A DNA stretch of 5,280 nucleotides from Oscillospiraceae bacterium (lineage in GTDB: Bacteria; Bacillota; Clostridia; Oscillospirales; Oscillospiraceae): NCBI GenBank assembly GCA_016287555.1, contig JAEFAK010000134.1, positions 1 through 5,280 of the forward strand, in the 5' to 3' direction. Within the stretch, counting starts at the first letter, position 1; every line of letters starts with the position of its first letter. The position numbers and the translations under genes are program-made. The notes beneath the pieces were generated by a model that saw only the letters and a list, made by a program, of their open reading frames with translations, did no database searches and had not been told where the DNA came from. Positions 1 to 5,280 of the stretch are shown here, piece by piece.

Positions 1-785
1 CTTCCCTCGGCGTCGCCGGCGCCGACGATGGTATGCACTTCGTCTATGACGAGAATGATGTTGCCCTGCTTTTTCACCTCGTCTATCATGCCCTTCATGC
101 GGCTCTCGAACTGTCCGCGGAACTGAGTTCCGGCTACGAGCGCCGTCAGATCCAGGAGCCAGACCTCTTTATCGCGGAGCTTGTAAGGCACCTCGCCGCG
201 CTCTATGCGCTGGGCAAGGCCCTCGGCGATGGCCGTTTTGCCGACGCCGGGCTCGCCTATGAGGCAGGGATTGTTCTTCTGACGCCTGTTGAGTATCTGG
301 ATGACCCGCTCTGTCTCCTCCTCGCGGCCGACGATGCGGTCGAGCGCGCCTTCCTTGGCCTTTTTCGTGAGTGATATGCAGTAGTTTTCGAGGAATTTGC
401 GCTTATTGCCGCGCGTGCTCGCGCGATCGGGCTCCTTTTGAGCGTCACGCTCGGGCGGACGCTGCTCGTCGGACTGGTGAGGGTTTGAAAAGAGCTTGTT
501 CAAAAACGGGAACGTCGCCGTCTTGCCGTTTTCGTCCTCGCCGCCGTCCTCGACGTCGTCGAGGTTCTCCGCGCCGCCGAAGGCCGCGAGCATCTCATTG
601 GAGATCCCGTCAAGCTCCTCGTCGCTGATGCCCATGTTCTGCATCATGTCCTGAACGGGCTTTATCCCGAGCTCCTTCGCGCACTTAAGGCAAAGTCCCT
701 CGTTGGTCGGGCTGCCGTTTTCTATCTTGGTTATGAATACGACAGCCACGTTCTTTTTGCATCTTGAGCAAATGACCGGTTTCAT
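1..785 (-). CDS. clpE: Clp/Hsp100 ATPase with N-terminal zinc finger, ClpE-type (3' part missing)
   Basis: ATP-dependent unfoldase, expected to feed proteins to the ClpP peptidase in the cytoplasm. The first 261 residues are visible; the frame stays open to the left edge. Residues 6-35 hold four cysteines spaced CX2C-X22-CX2C (C6, C9, C32, C35), the zinc-finger pattern known from ClpE. Residues about 40-130 are a poorly conserved, acidic linker (run of D/E near 73-88) in place of the paired Clp N-domain repeats of ClpA/ClpC. The first AAA+ module starts near residue 132; Walker A is GEPGVGKT at 177-184 and Walker B ends in D248-E249, followed by the HTIVGAG segment typical of Hsp100 proteins. 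ATG start at 783-785 is preceded by AGGAGG with 7 nt spacing. It lies 43 nt after pgsA. The second AAA+ module and ClpP-binding loop lie outside the window, so ClpE versus a ClpC-like name is not settled; the Clp ATPase identity is secure. Confidence 0.9.
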   Translation of the reverse strand, partial: MKPVICSRCKKNVAVVFITKIENGSPTNEGLCLKCAKELGIKPVQDMMQNMGISDEELDGISNEMLAAFGGAENLDDVEDGGEDENGKTATFPFLNKLFSNPHQSDEQRPPERDAQKEPDRASTRGNKRKFLENYCISLTKKAKEGALDRIVGREEETERVIQILNRRQKNNPCLIGEPGVGKTAIAEGLAQRIERGEVPYKLRDKEVWLLDLTALVAGTQFRGQFESRMKGMIDEVKKQGNIILVIDEVHTIVGAGDAEG

Positions 786-792
786 TGTTTTT

Positions 793-798
793 CCTCCT
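793..798 (-). promoter_or_regulatory. Ribosome binding site of the Clp ATPase gene
   Basis: The minus strand reads AGGAGG here, 7 nt before the ATG at 783-785. This fixes the start and confirms that the short gap after pgsA contains a strong initiation site. The whole motif lies in the 3' arm of a potential hairpin (793-821). Confidence 0.85.
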
Positions 799-821
799 TC
801 GCATGCAGAGAGCGAAAAAGA
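793..821 (-). promoter_or_regulatory. Possible RNA hairpin covering the clpE ribosome binding site
   Basis: On the minus-strand RNA, UCUUUUUCGC (plus-strand 812-821) can pair with GCGAAGGAGG (793-802) around a 9-nt loop (803-811): ten consecutive pairs, three of them G-U. The 3' arm contains the entire AGGAGG site, so the folded form would block ribosome entry. The hairpin starts 7 nt after the pgsA stop, so ribosomes finishing pgsA might melt it. Pairing is read directly from the sequence; any regulatory role (translational coupling or temperature sensing) is inference. It is not a terminator, since the U-run is in the 5' arm, not after the stem. Confidence 0.4.
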
Positions 822-828
822 TCTCCCC

Positions 829-1401
829 TTATTCGGATTCGTTTTCCCCGGGAGGGATGTCTCCGCTGTGTGCGTTATTTCTGAGAAGTTTGATGAAGAC
901 TATCAGATAATTTATGAACGCAATCACGGCGATGCCGATGGCTATGGATATTATCAGGATCGGCCAGGGCTTGGGCAGATCCTTGAACGCGATAAGTATA
1001 ACACAGGCGATGAATAAAACAACCGTTGAAGTTTTTCCAAAATAGTTGGAAGGCGGCATAAATGCGCTTTTTTTGTATATATAAAATCCGCCGATCCCCA
1101 TGATGATCTCCTTGACGAGAAGAACTATCACGGCCCAGAGCGGGATCCTCCCGTCTATCGTCAGGCAGGTCAGCACGGAGAGCGCCATGAGCTTGTCTCC
1201 GAGCGGATCGAGCACCTTGCCCAAATTCGTTATCTTGTTCTGGCGCCTGGCGATCATGCCGTCGAGCATATCCGTGGCCGTAGCGACTATGAATACGGCG
1301 AGCGCGACGTAGTCCGAGCCCTCCAGCTTGCTGAAGAACATCAGCACGAATATCGGTACCATGCAGAGTCTTAGTAGCGACAGCAGATTAGGAAGATTCA
1401 T
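829..1401 (-). CDS. pgsA: CDP-diacylglycerol--glycerol-3-phosphate 3-phosphatidyltransferase
   Basis: Integral membrane enzyme that joins CDP-diacylglycerol and glycerol-3-phosphate to phosphatidylglycerophosphate, the committed step to phosphatidylglycerol and cardiolipin. The 190-residue length is normal for the family. The CDP-alcohol phosphotransferase signature is complete: D44, D47-G48, A51-R52, G61, D65 and D69. Hydrophobic segments lie at about 7-25, 31-47, 73-98, 120-140 and 146-172, with a charged C-terminal tail. The MNLPN start is the usual N terminus of bacterial PgsA, and no better start exists upstream. The only visible ribosome binding site, AAAGGA at 1415-1420, is 13 nt away, longer than ideal, so initiation may be weak or rely on coupling to cvpA, whose stop is 36 nt upstream. 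Other CDP-alcohol phosphotransferases share the motif, but the N terminus and size favour PgsA. Confidence 0.93.
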   Translation of the reverse strand: MNLPNLLSLLRLCMVPIFVLMFFSKLEGSDYVALAVFIVATATDMLDGMIARRQNKITNLGKVLDPLGDKLMALSVLTCLTIDGRIPLWAVIVLLVKEIIMGIGGFYIYKKSAFMPPSNYFGKTSTVVLFIACVILIAFKDLPKPWPILIISIAIGIAVIAFINYLIVFIKLLRNNAHSGDIPPGENESE

Positions 1402-1437
1402 CTGAGGTAACGGTTCCTTTCTGGATTAATATATCTG

Positions 1438-2157
1438 TCAGATGCCGAGGAAATGCGGGATGGGATTGACCTTGATAAGCCACGCGAGGATGAGCGTCTT
1501 GTCTATGGTCTTCTCCGGAAGCAGGATTCCGAAGAACCTGACGAGCCAGGCTAGCAGGAATACTATCGCAAAGCCCTTCGCAAGGCCCAAAACGAGCCCG
1601 AGGAGCTCATTGAGAAGCTCAAGTCCCGGCAGCTTGAATGCAAGATTGATGATATTTGCCAGCACGACGAAAATGATGATTATCAAAATAAAGGCGATGA
1701 CGAGCGTCGCCGCATAGGCAAGCTTTTCCGTCAGTTTGTCGACCAGCTCCAGCTTAAGGTCGTTGCCGATCTTGGATACCTTCTCGCGGACTTCGCTCGT
1801 TATCCGCTGCGCGGCGGATTTAAGGATGCCGAGCTTGCGCAGGCTCTCATAGCTGACCTCGTAGACCTCGTCGTTTTCGCCCTCCTCGGGGCCGTAGAAA
1901 ACATATCCGGGTTCGGAGGTCTTATCCTTTGCGTCGTTGACGGATTTCTCCACTATACCCTCAACGAAGGGCTTCATGACCTCCTGCACCTTCGGGGAAA
2001 ACGTATCCGCGAGGAGGTTTGCCCCGTAAAGCGCGACGACGATGGCTATTATGCCGGTGATCCCGAGTATCAGGCCCTTTCGGAAGCCGTTATAGGCGCA
2101 GAACAGGACGATGAGCAGGAGCAGTATGTCGATTATAACAGGTACCCATGTTGACAA
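1438..2157 (-). CDS. CvpA-family four-helix membrane protein
   Basis: Member of the CvpA family, named from a colicin V production factor but of unclear biochemical role in Firmicutes. With the TTG start at 2155-2157 the protein has 239 residues. Membrane segments lie at about 4-22, 28-49, 147-171 and 184-211; the first two are joined by a short loop with the family-typical NGFRKG motif (residues 23-28). The 50-146 segment is hydrophilic, acidic and partly helical (DEVYE region, then a basic/heptad-like stretch), making the protein longer than the roughly 160-residue proteobacterial CvpA. A GTG at 2164-2166 in the same frame would add three residues and overlap the upstream stop as GTGA, but the ribosome binding site would then touch the start codon; TTG gives a normal 9-nt spacing. 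The positive-inside rule places the 50-146 loop outside the cell. The upstream neighbour is a membrane-anchored propeller protein with a likely coupled start. Confidence 0.85.
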   Translation of the reverse strand: MSTWVPVIIDILLLLIVLFCAYNGFRKGLILGITGIIAIVVALYGANLLADTFSPKVQEVMKPFVEGIVEKSVNDAKDKTSEPGYVFYGPEEGENDEVYEVSYESLRKLGILKSAAQRITSEVREKVSKIGNDLKLELVDKLTEKLAYAATLVIAFILIIIIFVVLANIINLAFKLPGLELLNELLGLVLGLAKGFAIVFLLAWLVRFFGILLPEKTIDKTLILAWLIKVNPIPHFLGI

Positions 2158-2162
2158 AAACG

Positions 2163-2172
2163 TCACCCCCCT
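2163..2172 (-). promoter_or_regulatory. Ribosome binding site that decides the cvpA-family start
   Basis: The minus strand reads AGGGGGGTGA, close to the full anti-16S complement. Its AGGGGG core is 9 nt before the TTG at 2155-2157 but immediately abuts the GTG at 2164-2166, so the TTG is the better-placed start. The last three bases of the motif are also the TGA stop of the upstream propeller gene, so termination and re-initiation are physically linked. Confidence 0.6.
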
Positions 2173-3284
2173 ATCGAGAATGCCTCGGTCGCCGTGACGG
2201 CGACGGCCGTGCCGTCAGGTCTGACGTACACGCCCCTGAGGCCTATGAGTTCATCCTTTTCGGCAACGACAGCGAGCTTGTCGTTATAAACAGTCACGGT
2301 GTTATCCGCGAAAGCGACTGCGACGTAGCTTCCGGCGGCAGACATGGAGAGCACTTCCCTGTCGAGCTCGACGGAGGCGTTCTCGCGCCCGTCGGCTCCG
2401 ACAGTCACGAGCCGGGCCTGATTTCCCGTTCTGTATTTCCCGAGAAGCAGCGCGGCAAAGCCGCTGCCGTCGAAGGTGTAGTTTTTCAGATACTCTCCGG
2501 AGAAATCATATACGTCCGACGAGGAAAGGCTGAACGGAAAAATGCGGAGCGCATTCTCGCTCATGGCGCAGACTCTTGAATCCGAGAGGAACGCCGTCTC
2601 CAGATAGAGCGAGCCTTCCTCGATGAACTCGCCCTTCGGAGTTTCGTTATCCAGAGCAAAGCTAACAAGCCGCGCGCCCGAGTCGGTCAGGGTCGAGACT
2701 ATCAGACGCTGACCGTTTTCCGAGACAGCCGCGTCAATGAGATAGCCTTCCCCGGAGTACCACTTATATACCGCCGTTCCGGCGGCGTCATATACAGTCG
2801 CGGCCGCCTTGTAGCCTGTGTCCTCGGCGCAGACGACGAACATGCCTTCGGAGTTCATCTTTGCGCCTATGACGGCACCGTCGGCCTTGAGCGGAGTTAT
2901 CGAATCGAGGCCGGCAAGGTAGGCTTCCTCACTTCCCGACACCCAGACGAGCGCCGAACGCTTTCCGGAGGCAATATGAGGCGAGCGAAGCTGGATATTG
3001 TACGTCGCCGTTCTTTGCCCGGACGCGTCGAAGACGGAGATGCCCGCATCGGATGCGACGGCGAGAGAATCGGTCAGCGTGGCGAACGTGCTCTCTGAAT
3101 AGACGTCGAAATATATGTTTTCGTTCCGCGATCTGTTTTTATGGAAAGTATTCTGGATGAACTGATCGAAGCCGCCGTCGGCTATCAGCTCGCGGTGCGT
3201 GATGAGATAGACCGCACCCGCTATGAGCGCGAGGACGATGATCGCCGATATGATCGCTCCGATGAGCTTTTTCCTCTTCTTCAT
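2163..3284 (-). CDS. Membrane-anchored beta-propeller-like protein, DUF5711 type
   Basis: Function unknown. The 373-residue protein begins with a basic stretch (MKKRKK) and one hydrophobic segment at about 7-29, with no lipobox or clear signal peptidase site, so it is best read as a signal anchor with an extracytoplasmic C-terminal domain. Residues about 55-373 are built of repeated short beta-strand units with alternating small and aromatic residues, GxxxxVFDASG-like turns (for example 81-90 and the DAAGTAVYKW region) and NGxRLIVS-like strands, as in WD40/PQQ-like propellers; no catalytic motif is visible. It resembles the DUF5711 family of Clostridia, recalled from general knowledge rather than searched. 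ATG at 3282-3284 has AAGAGG 6 nt upstream, and this site overlaps the truA stop. It ends within the ribosome binding site of the CvpA-family gene, suggesting the two are made together. Confidence 0.8.
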   Translation of the reverse strand: MKKRKKLIGAIISAIIVLALIAGAVYLITHRELIADGGFDQFIQNTFHKNRSRNENIYFDVYSESTFATLTDSLAVASDAGISVFDASGQRTATYNIQLRSPHIASGKRSALVWVSGSEEAYLAGLDSITPLKADGAVIGAKMNSEGMFVVCAEDTGYKAAATVYDAAGTAVYKWYSGEGYLIDAAVSENGQRLIVSTLTDSGARLVSFALDNETPKGEFIEEGSLYLETAFLSDSRVCAMSENALRIFPFSLSSSDVYDFSGEYLKNYTFDGSGFAALLLGKYRTGNQARLVTVGADGRENASVELDREVLSMSAAGSYVAVAFADNTVTVYNDKLAVVAEKDELIGLRGVYVRPDGTAVAVTATEAFSIGG

Positions 3285-3290
3285 AGTATG

Positions 3291-3296
3291 CCTCTT
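3291..3296 (-). promoter_or_regulatory. Ribosome binding site of the propeller gene, overlapping the truA stop
   Basis: The minus strand reads TAAGAGG at 3297-3291: TAA is the truA stop and AAGAGG is the binding site, 6 nt before the ATG at 3282-3284. The spacing supports this start and suggests translational coupling. Confidence 0.7.
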
Positions 3297-4059
3297 AACG
3301 TCTCATCATTTCTCCGGCGGGGCCGTCGTAATCGACCCGCGTCATATAAAGGCCCTGCGGCGGGGCCGTCGGTCCGGCAAGCGTCCTGTTACGCGAATCG
3401 AGGATCTCCGGGATATCGTCCGCGTCGAGCTTTCCCATCGAAGCGTAAACGGCCGTACCGACCATGGCTCTGACCATGTTATAAAGGAAGCCGTCGGCAA
3501 AGACGCGAAACGAGATGATGTCTCCGGTCTTGGAAACGTCGAAATAGCTTATCGTGCGCACGGTGCTCTTCGTCTCCGTCCCCACGGAGCGGACGGCGGC
3601 GAAGTCGTGCGTCCCGACGAAATGGGAGACGGCGCGCGACAGGATGCCCACGTCGAGCTTCTGCGGATAAAACCACGCTCTTTTTTCCAGGAACGGATCG
3701 CGGACCCGGGAATTGAGTATCCTGTAGGTGTATTCCTTTCCCCTGCAGGAGAGTATGGCATTGAAATCGTCGTCGACGTCGACGGCGTCGGAGGCGGATA
3801 TGTCGCCGGGCAGGAGCGCGTTCAGCGCAAGCGGCAGTCTGTCGCATGGAATGGACGTATCGCTCCTGAAATTGATGCAGTACCGTTCGGCGTGCACCCC
3901 GGCGTCCGTCCGGCCGCAGCCGACGACGGAGACGGGCTGTTTGACTATCTCGGTCAGAGCGCCGCGCACTACCTCCTGGACGGTCACGTTGTTCTTCTGG
4001 ATCTGCCAGCCGTGGTACCCCGATCCGTCATATGCGATCCTTACGGCGATATTGCGCAT
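3295..4059 (-). CDS. truA: tRNA pseudouridine(38-40) synthase TruA
   Basis: Cytoplasmic enzyme that converts uridines 38-40 of the anticodon stem-loop of many tRNAs to pseudouridine. The 254-residue length matches the family. The N-terminal YDGSGYHGWQ strand is at 10-19, the catalytic signature GRTDAGVHA at 49-57 with the nucleophile D52, the KEYTYRI segment carrying the conserved active-site tyrosine at 108-114, the FLYNMVRAMVGT motif at 191-202, and the APPQGLYM motif at 232-239. The segment that in many TruA proteins reads ARFSA is here AILSC (residues 101-105), losing the usual arginine; this may be a lineage trait. ATG at 4057-4059 has AGGAGG 4 nt upstream. It follows ecfT by 8 nt, the common Firmicutes arrangement, and precedes the propeller gene by 10 nt. 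Confidence 0.97.
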   Translation of the reverse strand: MRNIAVRIAYDGSGYHGWQIQKNNVTVQEVVRGALTEIVKQPVSVVGCGRTDAGVHAERYCINFRSDTSIPCDRLPLALNALLPGDISASDAVDVDDDFNAILSCRGKEYTYRILNSRVRDPFLEKRAWFYPQKLDVGILSRAVSHFVGTHDFAAVRSVGTETKSTVRTISYFDVSKTGDIISFRVFADGFLYNMVRAMVGTAVYASMGKLDADDIPEILDSRNRTLAGPTAPPQGLYMTRVDYDGPAGEMMRR

Positions 4060-4063
4060 TCGG

Positions 4064-4069
4064 CCTCCT
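4064..4069 (-). promoter_or_regulatory. Ribosome binding site of truA, overlapping the ecfT stop
   Basis: The minus strand reads TAGGAGG at 4070-4064; TAG is the ecfT stop and AGGAGG is the site, 4 nt before the truA ATG. This supports the truA start and coupled translation of ecfT and truA. Confidence 0.8.
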
Positions 4070-4871
4070 AAATCTTATATACGTTCATGACTATCATCCC
4101 CGCCAGCAGGGCCGCGCCGAGGAAAAGAGCGATCCAGTCGCGCGACGCCATGTGCAGAGACTTCATCTTGGTCCTGCCCTCGCCGCCGTTGTAGCAGCGG
4201 CTCTCCATGGCGACGGCAAGCTCGTCCGCTCTTCTGAAGGCGCTGATGAACAGCGGGATCAGAAGCGGCAGCAGCGCCTTGGCGCGCTGGAAGAGATTGC
4301 CCGTATCGAAGTTTGCTCCTCTCGCCTTCTGCGCGCTCATGATCTTGTCCGTCTCCTCGATGAGGGTCGGGATGAAGCGGAGCGCGATGCTCATCATCAT
4401 CGCCAGCTCATGTACCGGGAAGCGCAGCTTCTTGAGGGGGCTGAGAAGGCTCTCGAGCCCGTCAGTCAGCGCTACGGGCGAGGTCGTATATGTCAGGAGG
4501 AAAGTACCCATGATGAGCATCACGATGCGCAGTATCATGAATACAGCGCGCTTGATGCCCTCGACCGTTATCTTGATGATCCAGAAGGACAGTATGGGCT
4601 CGCCTTTTGTGTAAAAGAGGTTCAGCAGGCCCGTTATGATGATGACTATGAGAAGAGGCTTGACGCCGCGCAGGATGACCCTGAGCTTTATCTTCGATAT
4701 GATGATGCACGCCGCGAGGACGACGATCATCAGCGCATATGAGAAATAGTCGACGGCCAGGAAGAGCGCGACGATGTATATGAGCGTCAGGACGAGTTTT
4801 GTCCTCGGGTCCAGCCTGTGGACTACCGTATCGCCAGGAAAGTACTGGCCGAGAGTGACGTCACGGAGCAC
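4068..4871 (-). CDS. ecfT: ECF transporter transmembrane subunit EcfT
   Basis: Membrane scaffold of an energy-coupling factor transporter; it links the two ATPases to exchangeable substrate-binding S components for vitamins or metal ions. From the GTG at 4869-4871 the protein has 267 residues and begins LRDVTLGQYFPG after the initiator, with HRLDPRTK shortly after, the usual EcfT N terminus. Membrane segments lie at about 26-40, 42-59, 70-87, 109-128 and 247-265. The long cytoplasmic coupling region carries the ATPase-contact motifs: ARG at 183-185, and a second at 224-226 that reads SRC within AMESRCY, followed by GGEGRTKM. A GTG at 4878-4880 in frame would add three residues, but AGGGGAGG directly abuts it, while it is 8 nt from the chosen GTG. 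The start lies 11 nt inside the upstream ATPase gene. No S component is in the window, so the substrate is unknown. Confidence 0.95.
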   Translation of the reverse strand: MLRDVTLGQYFPGDTVVHRLDPRTKLVLTLIYIVALFLAVDYFSYALMIVVLAACIIISKIKLRVILRGVKPLLIVIIITGLLNLFYTKGEPILSFWIIKITVEGIKRAVFMILRIVMLIMGTFLLTYTTSPVALTDGLESLLSPLKKLRFPVHELAMMMSIALRFIPTLIEETDKIMSAQKARGANFDTGNLFQRAKALLPLLIPLFISAFRRADELAVAMESRCYNGGEGRTKMKSLHMASRDWIALFLGAALLAGMIVMNVYKI

Positions 4872-5280
4872 CGGCGGCACCTCCCCTCACGGCGAGAAGA
4901 GCCTCCTTCGCCTGCTCGACCGTATAAACGGAGCGGTCGAGCGGAAGACCGAGCTGGCGAAGGCGCTTGGCGACGAGCGAGACCTCCGGGACGGAGAGCC
5001 CCACGCTGCGGAGCTCTTCGTCATGCTCGAACACCTCGGACGGAGCGCCGTCCATCATTATATGGCCTTTATTGAATACGACGAGCCTGTCCACGCTGCG
5101 GGCGATCTCCTCCATGCTGTGGGTGACGAGGATTATGGTGCAGCCCGTCGCGTCGTGGTAGCGCATGATGTTGGTTATGATGCTGTCGCGCCCGGAGGGG
5201 TCAAGACCCGCCGTCGGCTCATCGAGGATGAGAACGTCCGGCTGCATGGCCATGACGCCGGCTATGGCGACGCGCCGCTT
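4861..5280 (-). CDS. ecfA2: ECF transporter ATPase subunit, EcfA2-like (N-terminal half missing)
   Basis: ABC-type ATPase that powers an ECF transporter together with a second ATPase and EcfT. Only the last 139 residues are present; the frame is open at the right edge, which cuts inside the ABC signature (visible part KRRVAIAGV). Walker B is LILDE at 17-21 of the fragment, the D-loop AGLD at 24-27, and the switch histidine is H54 in LVTHSMEE. The tail after about residue 85 is the C-terminal domain typical of EcfA subunits. Walker A and the Q-loop lie beyond the window. Placement directly before ecfT, the order ecfA1-ecfA2-ecfT in Firmicutes, and the VTHSMEEIA and NKGHIMMDG segments favour EcfA2 over EcfA1; the exact paralogue is an inference. 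An internal ATG at 5251-5253 is not the start, since conserved sequence continues upstream of it. Confidence 0.93.
   Translation of the reverse strand, partial: KRRVAIAGVMAMQPDVLILDEPTAGLDPSGRDSIITNIMRYHDATGCTIILVTHSMEEIARSVDRLVVFNKGHIMMDGAPSEVFEHDEELRSVGLSVPEVSLVAKRLRQLGLPLDRSVYTVEQAKEALLAVRGGAAGAP
4878..4887 (-). promoter_or_regulatory. Ribosome binding site that decides the ecfT start
   Basis: The minus strand reads AGGGGAGGTG. The AGGGGAGG core is 8 nt before the GTG at 4869-4871 and touches the alternative GTG at 4878-4880, so the downstream GTG is favoured. The site lies within the last codons of the upstream ATPase gene. Confidence 0.7.

Noticed and set aside
33..374. Plus-strand open frame opposite the Clp ATPase gene
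   Set aside because: The minus-strand frame here carries Walker A and Walker B motifs of an Hsp100 protein; the plus-strand frame is incidental.
1402..1437. AT-rich gap between the CvpA-family gene and pgsA as a possible promoter
   Set aside because: It holds a TATATTAAT-like stretch but no matching -35 element at a proper distance, and the gap is only 36 nt; a promoter cannot be supported from sequence alone.
2771..2785. Perfect inverted repeat CCGCCG-TTC-CGGCGG
   Set aside because: Inside the propeller gene, encoding alanine/glycine codons, with no following T-run; not a terminator and too short to be more than a by-product of codon use.
3315..3371. Direct repeat of the 14-mer CGGCGGGGCCGTCG at 3315-3328 and 3358-3371
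   Set aside because: The two copies are 43 nt apart and read in different codon phases in the 3' end of truA; most likely chance in GC-rich codons rather than a duplicated element.
3771..3784. 14-bp palindrome CGTCGACGTCGACG
   Set aside because: Arises from consecutive GAC/GTC codons for an acidic stretch in TruA; no regulatory context.
3223..4071. Long plus-strand open frame (282 codons) opposite truA
   Set aside because: It is the mirror of a clearly conserved truA gene in GC-rich sequence, starts inside another gene, has an arginine/aspartate/glycine-heavy composition and no recognisable domain or ribosome binding site.
4032..4742. Plus-strand open frame (236 codons) opposite ecfT
   Set aside because: Lies antisense to ecfT; its product is rich in R, D, H and Q with no hydrophobic core, as expected for a shadow of a membrane protein gene.

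Overview
The window is a tightly packed, single-direction block of seven genes, all on the minus strand; transcription runs from high to low coordinates. Gene content and order (ECF transporter ATPase, then ecfT, then truA, then a one-pass membrane propeller protein, a CvpA-family protein, pgsA and a zinc-finger Clp ATPase) point to a Gram-positive anaerobe of the Clostridia, probably near Oscillospiraceae/Ruminococcaceae. This rests on the Firmicutes-type ecfA-ecfT-truA order, strong AGGAGG-type ribosome binding sites, GTG/TTG starts set by those sites, and the protein styles; no rRNA or other taxonomic marker is present. Base composition looks moderately GC-rich (by eye, not computed).

Layout, read in the direction of transcription. 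5280-4861 is the C-terminal half of an ECF ATPase (ecfA2-like), cut by the window edge. 4871-4068 is ecfT, which overlaps it by 11 nt. 4059-3295 is truA. 3284-2163 is an N-terminally anchored, beta-propeller-like extracytoplasmic protein (DUF5711-type). 2157-1438 is a CvpA-family four-helix membrane protein. 1401-829 is pgsA. 785 to the left edge is the first 261 residues of a Clp/Hsp100 ATPase of the ClpE type. No gap between genes exceeds about 45 nt, two stop codons lie inside the next gene's ribosome binding site, and no convincing terminator or promoter is visible, so the block is probably one operon or a few overlapping transcripts with translational coupling.

Functionally the block mixes vitamin/metal uptake (ECF energising module; the substrate-binding S component is not here), tRNA pseudouridylation, phosphatidylglycerol synthesis, protein quality control, and a two-gene membrane pair (propeller + CvpA) of unknown role. 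The two most interesting points are this adjacent pair, whose predicted topologies put both soluble parts outside the cell, and a 10-bp RNA hairpin in the pgsA-clp gap that pairs the whole ribosome binding site of the Clp ATPase and could control its translation. Most of the window is ordinary, conserved housekeeping sequence; I see no mobile element, CRISPR array, tRNA or rRNA.
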